Shown: positions 34,401 through 43,476 of the stretch, in pieces
How positions within the stretch are numbered: the first letter of the stretch is position 1
How the letters are laid out: every line of letters starts with the position of its first letter
Origin: Lytechinus pictus
Taxonomy: Eukaryota; Echinodermata; Echinoidea; Temnopleuroida; Toxopneustidae
Reading direction: 5' to 3'
Length of the DNA: 64,000 bases
Assembly: GCF_037042905.1 (NCBI RefSeq)
Contig: NC_087249.1
Span: forward strand, 39,181,901 to 39,245,900
Position numbers and translations under genes: made by a program
The notes under the pieces: model-generated
The model's input: the letters and a program-made list of their open reading frames with translations, nothing else
Databases searched by the model: none
Told to the model about the DNA's origin: nothing

Positions 34401-34637
34401 AGCAGGACGACGGAGCACGACCGTGCCCAGTCACTACTGATGAAGAGCTGTTACCTCTACTCCACCATGCCATCTGATACCGCAGAGCGTAAGAACCTCC
34501 TCAACGACGCGGTGCGCTCACTCGAGAAGATCGGCGATCACCGTGGCATGCAGTGCTGTCAGCAAATGCTACAGTCGTTGCAGAAGTCCGGCCCAGCGCA
34601 ACCCACGAATACTTCAGTCACAACGGCTTGTTGTTAA
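19205..34637 (+). CDS. SREBF: Sterol regulatory element-binding protein (SREBP), 15 exons, 5' end missing
   Basis: Membrane-bound bHLH-Zip transcription factor that, after Golgi cleavage, activates sterol and fatty-acid synthesis genes. The 15 exons join in phase to 1020 codons including the stop TAA at 34635. In partial numbering: Gln-rich region 1-147; basic helix about 212-230 with Tyr224 (EQRYR), the SREBP-specific residue; zipper to about 285; TPPSS and SEPDSP phosphodegron-like motifs; DRTRLVLC at 345-352 at membrane segment 1; segment 2 near 411-437; then the C-terminal regulatory domain that pairs with SCAP. Human SREBP-1 is about 1147 residues, so about 100 N-terminal residues with the activation domain are missing. 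They lie upstream in unrecognised exons or outside the window. Introns are 0.5-2.9 kb with GT-AG ends. Confidence 0.95.
19479..19644. repeat. Foldback MITE 10 bp after an SREBP splice donor
   Basis: CAAATAATGAATGTT at 19479 pairs with AACATTCATTATTTG at 19630-19644. Inner arms AATGGACAGAATACTTCATG and the later mirror extend the stem to about 60 bp per side. The loop centres on GAGGCGTAGCC. Confidence 0.85.
19658..19895. repeat. Second inverted-repeat element, adjacent
   Basis: TATATGACACCTAAAATAGAT near 19652 is mirrored by ATCTATCTAGGTGTCATATGA near 19872, enclosing about 200 bp. It may be the rest of a composite with the preceding foldback. Confidence 0.65.
20431..20607 (+). CDS. SREBF: SREBP exon 2: Gln-rich region with a sumoylation-type motif
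   Basis: 59 codons, phase 0. It encodes TTTQPQITNQLQQQKV and later VIKQE, a match to the psi-K-x-E sumoylation consensus. Whether it is modified is inference. The acceptor is preceded by a long A run. Confidence 0.88.
21173..21466 (+). CDS. SREBF: SREBP exon 3: basic region and helix 1
   Basis: 98 codons, phase 0. The end encodes KPEKRKSHNAIEQRYRKSIN, with His, Glu and Arg for E-box contacts and the Tyr that lets SREBPs also bind sterol regulatory elements. Exon 4 continues the loop and helix 2. Confidence 0.97.
21601..21943. repeat. Three decayed copies of the SREBP exon 4 acceptor region
   Basis: ACTATCCTACCAGGTATCAAA-type blocks start at 21601, 21724 and 21817; the real exon's block starts at 21944. 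Copies 1 and 3 run about 85 bp into exon sequence (GGTCTGAGGAAGATGTGT) and differ from the real exon by minus or plus one CA, which shifts the frame to an early stop. Copy 2 is more degraded. Confidence 0.9.
21957..22086 (+). CDS. SREBF: SREBP exon 4: helix 2 and leucine zipper
   Basis: 43 codons plus one base. It encodes VSKSHTLQKAIDHLVGLRKM then TLKQENINLKAEL, matching SREBP helix 2 and zipper. Three near-copies of its start lie just upstream, so the acceptor at 21956 is chosen because only this copy keeps the frame. Confidence 0.96.
22596..22922 (+). CDS. SREBF: SREBP exon 5: phosphodegron, first membrane segment, lumenal loop
   Basis: 109 codons. Order: LTPPSS (T and S spaced four apart, as in the Fbw7 degron), SGSEPDSP (shared with vertebrate SREBP-1), DRTRLVLC with the Leu-Cys pair cut by site-2 protease, then the hydrophobic VFMFSILAFNPFGFLI. 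The loop holds RKLM, which fits the site-1 protease pattern R-x-hydrophobic-x. Confidence 0.95.
22968..23190. repeat. Dispersed MITE, copy 1 (GACAATTGCTC family)
   Basis: Begins with repeats of TGCGACAATTTCTCTTG, contains TAGGGTTACAATAGGG, and ends GCGGAGCAATTGTCGCC. It matches copies at 31723-31915 and 48345-48530. Confidence 0.75.
23671..23955. repeat. 146-bp tandem duplication in an SREBP intron
   Basis: TGATCAAAAGTTATGTACAT at 23671 recurs at 23817. Both copies include TTGTTGCTATTTCAGGCAAG, which looks like a splice acceptor, and run to TCAGTGGTTGTA. No coding similarity to the neighbouring exons was seen. Confidence 0.85.
24213..24418 (+). CDS. SREBF: SREBP exon 6: second membrane segment
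   Basis: Completes a split Glu codon then 68 codons. LSLIWQVVPSLLVWLMNGTI and IATVLITMLYG form membrane segment 2, followed by ITAYWRYRTQAEQEIMK, like the YFWRHRKQAD stretch that opens the vertebrate regulatory domain. Confidence 0.95.
24931..25391. mobile_element. Non-autonomous hAT-like element with 6-bp target duplication
   Basis: Termini CAGAGATGCCAACC (24931-24944) and GGTTGGCATCTCTG (25378-25391) are perfect inverses. AAGAAA flanks both sides (24925-24930 and 25392-25397). The interior of about 430 bp has no transposase; a short palindrome (TACGG...CCGTA) follows the left terminus. It shares termini with the element at 52599-53627. Confidence 0.9.
25438..25572 (+). other. SREBF: In-frame duplicate of the start of SREBP exon 7, possible alternative acceptor
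   Basis: After CTCTAACATCAG the sequence stays open for exactly 45 codons into the normal exon 7. It encodes HPLGMLEYYATFVWNIL and NLIF, parallel to HPLGMLEYYTSFVWNLL and NLIF in exon 7. There is no donor at its end. Use of this AG would add 45 residues without shifting frame. No transcript evidence is available here. Confidence 0.6.
25573..25843 (+). CDS. SREBF: SREBP exon 7: regulatory domain
   Basis: 90 codons plus one base. GNIAQALNQLFHCFAALGR aligns with the GDFAQAAQQLWLALRALGR stretch of vertebrate SREBP-1; LLSFPLNLIFKGRG and TYHHIVQLFLT follow in the same order as in that family. Confidence 0.95.
26682..26848 (+). CDS. SREBF: SREBP exon 8: regulatory domain
   Basis: Encodes SLGVPRAFYMGMCSINHAER then AIERAEIYATVGVLIRTKF, matching the ALNLAECAGD...LAEIYVAAALRVKTS region of vertebrates. 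Phase 1 in, 0 out. Confidence 0.93.
26992..27866. mobile_element. AGGTCA-rich tandem-array element, copy 2
   Basis: Units of 161-171 bp start near 26992, 27155, 27318, 27489 and 27650. Units 1 and 2 contain AGGTCAAAGGTCA (27094 and 27257), a perfect direct repeat with one-base spacing. The element ends with the same GCAATGCAGGCGAGA-type border (27792-27866) as the array ending at 17792. Confidence 0.8.
28117..28282 (+). CDS. SREBF: SREBP exon 9: regulatory domain
   Basis: 55 codons plus one base, encoding SPVFYRVRFILNRSKSPTPP then PPILNWTLVAFSHHFRHHD and SWQGPSYFTS. The family resemblance is weaker but position and phase fit (compare MQWLCHPVGHRFF). Confidence 0.9.
28760..28970. repeat. Dispersed repeat with TTGCAATCAATTGCAA palindromes
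   Basis: AAAATATTTGCAATCAATTG, AGCAGACCAGCAATC and TTGCAAGACCTATGATTG recur in similar order at about 40400-40600 (AAAATATTTTGCAATCAATT, GGCAGACCAGTAATC, CCAGACTTATAATTG). Confidence 0.7.
29079..29478. mobile_element. Foldback MITE with about 150-bp arms
   Basis: The left arm (AATTCACAAAGATGGTTTTT ... ATGCAGATTTCCTGTATAAA ... TTTTGTCACAGTGCACC) is mirrored by the right arm read backwards, with scattered mismatches. The centre is about 29240-29320. It sits in an SREBP intron. Confidence 0.85.
29619..29730 (+). CDS. SREBF: SREBP exon 10: regulatory domain
   Basis: Encodes NPLVVVSQHLREHMIHNALR, aligned with [22 protein letters not shown] of vertebrate SREBP-1. Phase 1 in, 2 out. Confidence 0.94.
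30391..30503 (+). CDS. SREBF: SREBP exon 11: regulatory domain
   Basis: Encodes SVNEDFLMQLNRLSISLDEA and SSFYQQNVDM. Phase 2 in, 1 out. Corresponds to the EFSDALGYLQLLNSC stretch. Confidence 0.9.
31389..31521 (+). CDS. SREBF: SREBP exon 12: regulatory domain
   Basis: Encodes YDPVARWWVNLLFAAAYWHI then GEEDKAE, a clear match to [28 protein letters not shown]. Confidence 0.96.
31723..31915. repeat. Dispersed MITE, copy 2 (GACAATTGCTC family)
   Basis: GCTCCGCCGACAATTGCTCC near the left end and GAGCAATTGTCGCAGGAGC at the right, with CCCTAACCCTATATC inside. Opposite orientation to copy 1. Confidence 0.75.
32216..32375 (+). CDS. SREBF: SREBP exon 13: regulatory domain
   Basis: Encodes FPLAALQACKARLAFLSAAH and YSADSSIM. 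Phase 2 in, 0 out. The intron that follows hosts miR-33. Confidence 0.93.
32805..32886 (+). ncRNA. mir-33: miR-33 precursor in an SREBP intron
   Basis: The 5' arm at 32816-32836 begins GTGCATTGTAGTTGC and ends ATTGCA, the mature miR-33 sequence as I know it from vertebrates and insects. A loop of about 18-20 nt (TTTTTCTCTAGC region) follows. The 3' arm near 32853-32875 (GTAGTGCAAACACAGTGCA) pairs back with a few bulges. miR-33 is hosted by SREBP introns in other animals and represses lipid-export and fatty-acid-oxidation genes. It would be co-transcribed with SREBP on the same strand. Confidence 0.95.
33217..33400 (+). mobile_element. 5'-truncated tRNA-derived SINE copy
   Basis: CAAGAAATTTACCCATATTG, CTACCCAGGTGAGGTG and CACTACACAAATGC match the body and tail of the SINE at 18262-18545. 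Confidence 0.8.
33477..33765 (+). CDS. SREBF: SREBP exon 14: regulatory domain
   Basis: 96 codons plus one base. LSSFHQDLTTLRKLASEL and YEAIGRLMAGANPVRTQVLL then DQNLRKR match the RGFQRDLSSLRRLAQ...[27 protein letters not shown] block, one of the best conserved in SREBPs. Confidence 0.97.
34387..34637 (+). CDS. SREBF: SREBP exon 15: C-terminus and stop
   Basis: Encodes EHDRAQSLLMKSCYL then AVRSLEKIGDHRGMQCCQQM and LQSL, matching REHAEALLLASCYL...[21 protein letters not shown]. TAA at 34635-34637. Confidence 0.97.
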
Positions 34638-37136
34638 AACCTTAAACTTACTCCTTTTGTACATGTGGTACTTCTGTCATACCCATGAAGCAGACGCCAG
34701 ACCGATCAAAGATATTACATTATCATCTATATAGAGTGTTCTAGCGATGCATCAAACACGTGTATTTTGGTCAGCATCAATTGCACATGCAGTATCACAG
34801 CGTATCCCTAAAAAGGACCGATATCCGACGAATATCCCATAGACTCCTGTACAAAATTTGCTATTGAATATGAGAGCTTATTCAACAGTTTGGGGCGCGT
34901 ACGCGAATGCGTGAAATATACAACGCATACAACAATGAAAGCAATGCGGTGTGCAGCTAGAGCACAACTACGCTCAATGACGTCATAATGAACTACATGC
35001 AAGTTGCATGTCAACGATCAAATTTGATCTTATGAAGTGATGATGCCATTATGTGATAAGTGATATGACTTGTTTAATCAAATTTCTCCCTCTTTTTGAT
35101 TGCCAGGGGTGGGATAGATGATAATAATTATATTGGATGGCGTTATTTCATGAAATACCAGAAATATTCCACTTGTTAGGGCCAATATTTTCCCGAACTC
35201 TTGGAATATTTCTTTTATTCCATTCTGAGCCATCCAATATAATATAATTATTTTGAAAGGCATATCAATCGTTGGTTTGGAGTCAGCTTCATTGATGGGA
35301 CTGTAACATAAATGCAGATGCTCAATATAAAAATGTTTCAAACTTCAATCTGTTTGCAGTTAATTGTATTTATCGAAAATGATGTGGCTATTGCTTCGCT
35401 CGTGTTTCAAACTTTGTCACCCTGTTATGCATGAGCCAGCAGTCTGCCAGCCACATACAGCGAGTATGCCTATCATAAGATCTTTTTAATGGTATGATGG
35501 TATGTTAAAACCTTTAACGTGGATAGCTCAATGTATGAACATCCGCTTTATCTGTAAAGCTCAGCCAATTCCTATTTTACCTAAAGCAGGCCTTCTTTAT
35601 TTGTAGGAAAGATTAAAAAGTAGCTGGAACACTATAGTGATCTTGTCTTTAACAGTGATCGATGTCTAAAGCACAGTAGCATTCATATCCTTTGTTTTGT
35701 TCACTGTAATCATAAACGTCAAATTTATGAGGTGAAAAAAGTATAAATAAACATATATATCTGGAATGACAAGCATTTTAATTCATGCTTTGATTGGATA
35801 AAAGTCAAATCTTTTGATTAAGGATTGTTGTGAATAGTTATATATTTTGTAATATATTTTGATCTTTCATTCACTTATCTGTAAAATTCCAAGGAGTTAT
35901 TTCATGAAGCTGTTTCATAAGTCATGCTTGAGTTAAAGGAGAATGAATCCTTCAGAACAAGATAGCTTGTGTGAAAACAGAAAATCAAAGAAACAGATCA
36001 ACGAAAGTTTGAGAAAAATCGGAAAAATAATGAGAAGGTTATGAGCATTTGAATATTGCGATCACTAATGCTATGGAGATCCTCAAATTGGCAATGCGAC
36101 AAAGATGTGTGATGTCACTTGTGAACATCTCTCCCCATTACATTAGTATATATTTATCATATGACGTATGATGGTGCTGCTCACATCTGACTCTCCGTAT
36201 CAAAACTTCATCTTATCAATCTATAGCCCTAGTATTCTTTGAAGCATTCTACCAAAATGTGTATGTTTCTCTTTTTTTCCACTCTTTAATTATAATCGAC
36301 CTTGGTCATGGACTCAAGGTTAACTTCTCCTTTGCTACCAGTATTGCAAAATTTTATTCAAACTGTTATAAATTCCATATTCATTTTCACTGTACAAGTG
36401 AAATTAAGTTTTGGGGCAAGCAAGATAATATTATTTTGTAGAGCCATGAATTGTACACAAAATCATGTTGGAGTAATTGGTCTCAAATTATGTTAGAGAT
36501 TCAAGTAAATAGGTCATGAAATGTATACTGTTAAGTGTTATGCAGTTAATGTTATTTGTAATACCCTTGCCCTTACGGTGAAATTAAATGTAAGTTCATA
36601 ATAAAACCTTATGTAAATATGTATATAATATGTATAAATTGACTTTGCATTCATCATATATAATTTTTCAAAAGTTATGATTTTTAATGGGAGAACCAAA
36701 TATCCTTGTATATCAAACAGTTAAATTGCAGGAAATGCATGATAATTCACATTTTGTTTCCTTCATGGAGAAAGAAACCAGGGGGAAAGTCACTTTAATA
36801 TAGTTTATTTTACCATTTATCCTGAAATAGTTATTTTGTGGTCAAGAAAGTTTTAGTCATAGCATATTGATAGTGTTCCTTTATAGTTATATTTTAGCAA
36901 TGCATGTAAATAAGTAATCAGCATAATTTAATCAAGTTTTGTAAAGCGGGTTAATATTCTCATAAATGTGTGTTTCTTTGAATAAAGTAATCTGTAAAAT
37001 TATCAAATGCTTTAATTTTTATCCTAATTGCTGTTTTCAACTGACTACTGCATTGAGCAAGTGGAAGAGTTCAATAACCTAGCAATAACGTAATTCCTCG
37101 TAAGAGCAAGCAGAAAAGACAAAATTTAAAATTCCT
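34638..37136 (+). other. Probable SREBP 3' untranslated region and intergenic DNA
   Basis: AATAAA occurs at 35746, 36600 and 36981; any could be the poly(A) signal, and the last is followed by a new repeat element. A foldback (TAATTATATTGGATGGC at 35125, mirrored at 35229-35250) lies inside. No coding exon recognised. Confidence 0.5.
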
Positions 37137-40086
37137 TTAAGGACGTTCCACTGTTATGTTTGTGCGCATCATGATCTGCGCATATTTTACACTCTGCGCG
37201 CTGACGTCACAATGGATGAACTGGCGATTTAATCAGCTGTAGGTAATGTGAGCTGATTTTTTTTCCTTATCTGCATGCACTAACTGCAGATCTGATGTGT
37301 TATTTTATGAAGCTAATAAACTGGAATTATTCCATGGACCATTTTTTCTATTCCTCTACAATTTCAAAATAGTTTCTCTGTAGTGCTGCAAAGTATGATG
37401 AATATGATCCCGAGTTTTGAATAAATGGAAAAGTGGTTCGGAATTTTCCCTCACATAGATACTGCTTTTGGCGCGTTTTCGGGTGTTTTAAGAAGCAAAT
37501 TTTCTCTAATAAGAGTGCTGATAGAAATCAAGCACATGAACACATATTTTTTAATGTTTGCCCCTCTTAGGTATACCTTCCTGTACATCTTTGCAAAGTT
37601 TGGTGAAAATGACATGGGTTTTGAATAAAGTGCAGCATTTCTTTTACTTCTCAAGTTTGTTATTGAAATTTGAAATTTTTGAGGTTGAGTATCTTTCCCG
37701 CAATTTCTGTGAACTGAGAGTGTTGTTAGACTTAAATGAGCAAACAATTGACAGCAATATAGATAGATTATCCATCTCACGGATACAATTATTAATCATA
37801 TTGCAAATTTGATGAAATTTTCATGGATTTTGACTGACTAATAGGGCTTTAAACTCATTGTTGTGATCTCGTGAGGTCTAAAAATGCCAAATTCTTTTGG
37901 ATGCGCAATTCTTAAGAACATCATCCATTTTGGGTAAGTTTGAAGCTCTATAGCAAAAAATCAAGCACATGGACCCATGTTAAATTTTGCATATTTGGAA
38001 TATTCAGGTGCTAAAGTATCTATGTGCAAAGTATGATGAAAATGACATGGATTTTCAATGTTTGAGAGCTAGACTACGGAACCACTCGCATTTTAGACGG
38101 TATTAACAGACTTTTAATCTTGTTTTCGGCGCATTTTGGGCTGTTTTAAGCCAACACGCAATACTGATAATTTGAAAACGAGCACATGGACCCCATAGTT
38201 TAAATGTCTTAACTTCTTTAAAATATATTCCCCTACTAATCTAGAGAGTATGATGAAAATGACATGGATTTTGAATGTTTGGGAGCAGGACTAAGGAACC
38301 ATTCGTATTTTAGACATTTGGGACGGTATTAAACTTTTGCCCGTTTTAGCCGTATTATAGATTGTTTCAAGCCAACTGACTTTGGACACTGATAGTTTAA
38401 AAACGAGCACATGGACCCCATATTTTTAATATTCTAACGTCTTCAGAATATATTCCTCTACAAATCTAGAGAGTATGATGAAAATGACATGGATTTTGAA
38501 TGTTTGGGAGCAAAACTACGGAATCATTCGTATTTTGGACATTTTGGACGGTATTATCAGACTTGTTTTCGGCGCATTTTTGGGCTGTTTCAAGCCAACT
38601 CGCAACCGTTTAGACACTGGTAGTTTAAAAACGAGCACATGGACCCCATAGTTTAAATGTCTTAACTTTTTCAGAATATACTTCTCTACTAATATAGAGA
38701 GTATGATGAAAATGACATGGATTTTGAATGTTTGGGAGCAGCACTAAGGAATCATTCATATTTTAGACATTTTGGACGGTATTATCAGACTTTTGTTTTC
38801 GGCGCATTTTTGGGCTGTTTCAAGCCAACTCGCAACAGTTTAGACACTGATAGTTTAAAAACAAGCACATGGACCCCATGTTTTTAATATTCTAACGTCA
38901 TCAGAATATATTCTTCTGCAAATCTAGAGAGTATAATGAAAATGACATGGATTTTGAGTGTTTGGGAGCAGCACTAAGGAATCATTCGTATTTTAGAAAT
39001 TTCGGACGGTATTATGAGACTTTTGCTTGTTTTCGGCGCATTTGGGGCTGTTCGATCAAGCCAACTCGCAACCGTTTAGACACTAATAGTTAAAAAACGA
39101 GCACATGGACCCCATATTTTCAATATTTTAATGCCTTTAGAATATATTCCTTTACAAATTTAGAGAGTATGATGAAAATGACATGGATTTTAAATGTTTG
39201 GGAGCGAAATATGGAACCATGTGCATTTTAGAGGGTATTAAGAGACTTTTGCATGTTTTTGGCACTTTTTAGGCGATTTTCAAGCCAACTTGTCACACTT
39301 GGGACACCAATAGTTTAAAAACGAGCACATGGACCCCATATTTTTAATATTTATGTCTTTAGAATATATTTTTCTACAAATCTGGAGAGTATGATGAAAA
39401 TGACATGGATTTTAAATGTTTAGGGGCAAAACTACGGAACCATTCGTATTTTAGACGGCATTATTAGACTTTTGCACGTTTTGGGCGCATTTTCATGCCA
39501 ACTCGCATCACTTTGGACACTCATAGTTAAAAAACGAGCACATGGACCCCAAATTTTTAAATTCCCTACACCTTAGATATACATTCCTCTACAATTTAGC
39601 CGAATTTGATGAAAATGACATGGATTTTGAAAAAAGTGCAGCTTACAAAATACTTTTTTAATTTTTGAGTAGATTCACGTCTTTGAAGATTTGTTTTTCC
39701 GAGTTTTTGCACCATTCTTGCCAAATGAAGGCGCTGCTGACTCCAACTAGATATAGTTTTACCAATTAAAAGACTTTCTCTTACTTTGGTATACACTTTG
39801 TTATATATCTAGAAAATTTGATGAAGTTTGATGCGGTATCCACTGAGTAAAGATAATTTTAACTCAATTTGGTGAATTCGTGAGGTCTAAGAGAGGCATA
39901 ATTCTCTTGATTGCGCAAGATTGCATATCATTCAAATGCGGCGACTTTGAAGACCCGTAGAAAAAAAATAAGCACATGAACCTATATCATTTTTTGCATT
40001 TTCATAATGCATAGATACCAAAGTAACTCTCTGCAAAATTTGGTGAAAATGACATGGACTTCATTTTAACTGTGGAACGTCCTTAA
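37137..40086. mobile_element. 2.95-kb TTAA-flanked inverted-repeat element filled with tandem units
   Basis: TTAAGGACGTTCCAC at 37137-37151 is the inverse of GTGGAACGTCCTTAA at 40072-40086. The interior is an array in which GACATGG with adjoining GATGAAAAT and GATTTTGAA recurs at 37611, 38044, 38261, 38486, 38714, 38944, 39180, 39402, 39617 and 40051. Spacings are 215-236 bp, or about 433 bp at each end where one unit has decayed. About twelve units, no transposase. TTAA suggests Kolobok or piggyBac type; that is inference. Confidence 0.85.
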
Positions 40087-41177
40087 ATGAGCCATTATAC
40101 CCAAATTATCTGATGTGTATTGAAATTTTAACCAAATTTTGACTTTTGACTTACCGGTAAATGTGGATTTATGAATTGGCTTGCAACAAAATGATGTTTA
40201 AAAAAATGTGATTGTCAAAATGAGGTCCCACCCTCCAGCTATTTATATTTAAAGAGATTGGGAGAAAATGAGAGGAAAGCTAATGAGAACAGAAGTAGAG
40301 GAGAGAGAGAAAAAGTAAAAATATAAGGTTAAGTTTCCAATTTGTAGGAATTTCCTTATTGTAGGCAGGATTAAGGATTCATCATCTTAACACCACAAAG
40401 GGTGATCTAAGAAAATATTTTGCAATCAATTGCAAATTTCTGTCGGCTAATTTTGAAGTGATAGCAAATTTATTTTAATTGCTTGTTGGAAGAGGCAGAC
40501 CAGTAATCAAGTGTGATTTGCAAATTACCAGACTTATAATTGATTTTTGTTGACCAAAAATTGACTTACAATTGATTGGACGTATCATGCAACTTACCAT
40601 AAGGTTATACACTAGCGAAACATTCCACAGCAATGGCAGAAAGTATCATCAATGCTAAAAATACAATAACTGTATAATGCTCTCAGAATCTGTGCTTCTC
40701 TGTAATGACATTTTCAAGTTAATGCACAATTTTTTAAAAACAAAATTTGCATGCCTCGTATATAGTCTGGAAACACATACTCAAATTGACATTAACAAAT
40801 TCTACCTCTTCTTGGGTGGAGGCTAGAATTCAAACCCTCTGTCCAGGGAATTGTAAGTCTCACTAAAAATTTCTTCCTCTATGTTTATGGGGGTCGTGGA
40901 TTTAAAACTTTAGTCGCAATTGAGGAATTTTAACATGATTGAACTGTAAGTGCATTTTAGATAATCAGCATCAATCCAGGCCACAGGCTCACTTTATTGA
41001 AACAACTGAGCCCTCCCATAAAAAGTTTGATTAACGATGATAAATCTATTTAAAAATATATAAAATAAGAAAAGAATATCGCAAGAGAATAATGAAAATA
41101 ATAGAAAACAAAACCCCTACTTTATTCAGATTCAAAACATGCATGTGCATAAAATTTTGCATGTATGTGGCCTTTGC
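40087..41177. other. Intergenic DNA without a recognised gene
   Basis: Contains the second TTGCAATCAATTGCAA-type repeat at about 40400-40600 and a purine-rich stretch near 40250-40330. Nothing coding seen. Confidence 0.5.
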
Positions 41178-41248
41178 CAGGGGCGTCGATCCATTTTTCA
41201 GATTGGGGGGGCAAAATCATTAACGTTCCAAAGGCGCTCGATCGTACA

Positions 41249-41300
<52 letters not shown>

Positions 41301-41307
41301 TATATAT

Positions 41308-41359
<52 letters not shown>

Positions 41360-41865
41360 CTATATATATGTATGACTCATGAGACACAGACACGTATCTC
41401 ACTACACAGATAGTACGAGTGCCGAGAGTGAGCTCAAATTTCTTTATATTCTGAGCTGAAAAAATGACAGTTTACTGGACGTTTTTGATAAAGAACAAGC
41501 TATATATCCAAGAAAAGATGATTGCAAATTGAAGCAGTTCTTTTGAGGCTTAGAACTGAAAATGGGACATTTACATTCACCAATTCAATCATGAAAAGTA
41601 TGGGTTTTTGCTACAGAAATGATGCGAGCGCGAAGCGCGAGCTGAAAATTTTTATATTCCAATCTGAAAAGCGCACATTTTGAGCACGATTTTAAATAAA
41701 GAACGAGTTGTTTATCTCAATCTCGCTTGCTGAACATTACAATCTTGTTTTTTTTTAATGCATATCCGGAATTATTGGGGGGGGCAAAATGATATGTTTG
41801 CCCCCCCAATATTTTCATTGGTGGGGCGATCGCCCCCCCCTGCCCCCCCAGGATCGACGCCTCTG
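41178..41865. mobile_element. Non-autonomous hAT-like element with perfect 8-bp target duplication
   Basis: CAGGGGCGTCGATCC starts at 41178 and GGATCGACGCCTCTG ends at 41865, inverse with one mismatch. GCCTTTGC flanks both sides (41170-41177 and 41866-41873). The 8-bp duplication and CAGGGGCG start fit hAT. The interior holds CA/TA microsatellites (about 41258-41370) and G/C runs, no transposase. Confidence 0.92.
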
Positions 41866-42119
41866 GCCTTTGCAATATATACAGGGGCGCCGCTACTGGA
41901 GGGGGGTAAGGGCAGCAGCCTACCCCCCCCCCCAATAATACCGTTCTGACAACAATAAGGCAAAAAAAATACTGTACTTTCTACCAGGACCTTCTATTCT
42001 CTTTTTTTTCCTCCATACACATGTCTTTATTTTGTACTCGTATTTTTTAATGTTTATTTTCAGAATGCATTAAAATGTAATTTAAAAAATCTATACAAAC
42101 AAATATAAATGGGTGTTTT

Positions 42120-42428
42120 GTCATAATTTATCAATAAACTTCGTGAAAAAAGACAGAGGTATAGCGCCAGCTAGTGTTGATATACGGTAGACGTTGTCCT
42201 GAACGACCGATGTACACACGAAGATTGCTGCTGCATTTAGCGGCAGTCCCAACTTTGCTAGCCCTGCCGCGCCCCGACTTCTAGTCTGGCAGCGCCGGCG
42301 ACACCCGATCACGCCCTGATATCCAGATATCCAATCGTCTACGCCTACGCTACGGTACAATTTTCGAGTAGCGAAGTTTCTGACATTGATGGCTTTCCAA
42401 CGTTAAATTAAAGTATTGAATTCCAAAG
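42120..42428 (+). promoter_or_regulatory. Possible LRRC51 promoter and untranslated first exon
   Basis: The sequence at 42160-42360 is unusually rich in G+C and CpG for this window. CCAAAG|GTATGT at 42428 is a fair splice donor before the first coding exon at 43362. No transcript support. Confidence 0.35.
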
Positions 42429-43385
42429 GTATGTACCATGCATGCAGTAGATCCAGATACTAACAGGATGGAATTATATCTCTTTTGAATGATTGAATCA
42501 ATTGATAATTAGGCCTAAATGATAACTTTGTCTTTGAAAAGTTTGATAAACATGAAAATCCGACATGTCAAAGAGCGTTGCTGTGTTGTTAAGCCTGAGA
42601 CTGAATGAGTTGGGTGTCTGTCTTTGGTTGGAGTTTTTTGGTCATTTTATTGTTGATAAATCCCCCAAGGCCCCCCAAGTGGGTAAATAACCAATGCAGT
42701 TCCTTACCGGATCGAGATTATTGAATGTGTTCACCCTGAAATTATGATGTGAATGGTATCAAATGGAAATAAGTTTTTCAGGATGGAAATAAGTTTTTCA
42801 GGATTGAAATGTGATCTGAGTGAGTGTGAGTGTGAAGGTTTTTTCCCCCTTTGGTTTTGAATTTGATAGGTGTAACATTTATACTAAGGCCTTAGTTAAT
42901 TGTAAGTTAAGTTCTGAGGCTGAAATGGGCTGAAAATTGCAGGATATAATCTTTTCCTTAATTACCCTGTAATTAAAGTTCGCTCTTTTTATATCTGTTC
43001 TAAGATAATTGCTCAATAACCTCTTAAAAAGTTTTAAAGAAATATAAAAACATTGCCAATATATCTGTAAAGGTGCTTAGATTTTGTTCTGATGTATGAA
43101 GCACTATGAAAAAGCAGAATATTAATTATTATTAAGTGAGTGGAATGTTAAATGATACATTATTGACCATTTATCAAAACGTTAGCTTGAGCTTGGCAAG
43201 TAATACTAGTTATAATAGCTTGAAACCAATTAAAATTCAGTGGATGTTCAATTAGTTTTGTCTTTTGATTGCTTTTTTATTTTACTCTGTTATTACGGCC
43301 TGATCTGATCGAATAATATCTCTGCATGTTGAATCGAAGAAATTCCTTTCTCTAATTTCAGTGACCATCTTTTGTTGGCCCAGCC

Positions 43386-43476
43386 ATGACGAGTGGAGTG
43401 AAATCCCCCCGGAACGTCAACAACGATCCTGGCCCTATGGTAGATTTCTCCTTTGCAAACCTCACATCGCTTCTAG
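43386..43476 (+). CDS. LRRC51: LRRC51 coding exon 1
   Basis: 30 codons plus one base, beginning MTSGVKSPRNVNNDPGPMVD. The exon itself begins at 43362 after TAATTTCAG, with 24 nt of 5' untranslated sequence. Confidence 0.9.

Noticed and set aside
41220-41413. Open frames across CA/TA repeats
   Set aside because: Microsatellite translation (His-Thr and Ile-Tyr runs), not genes.
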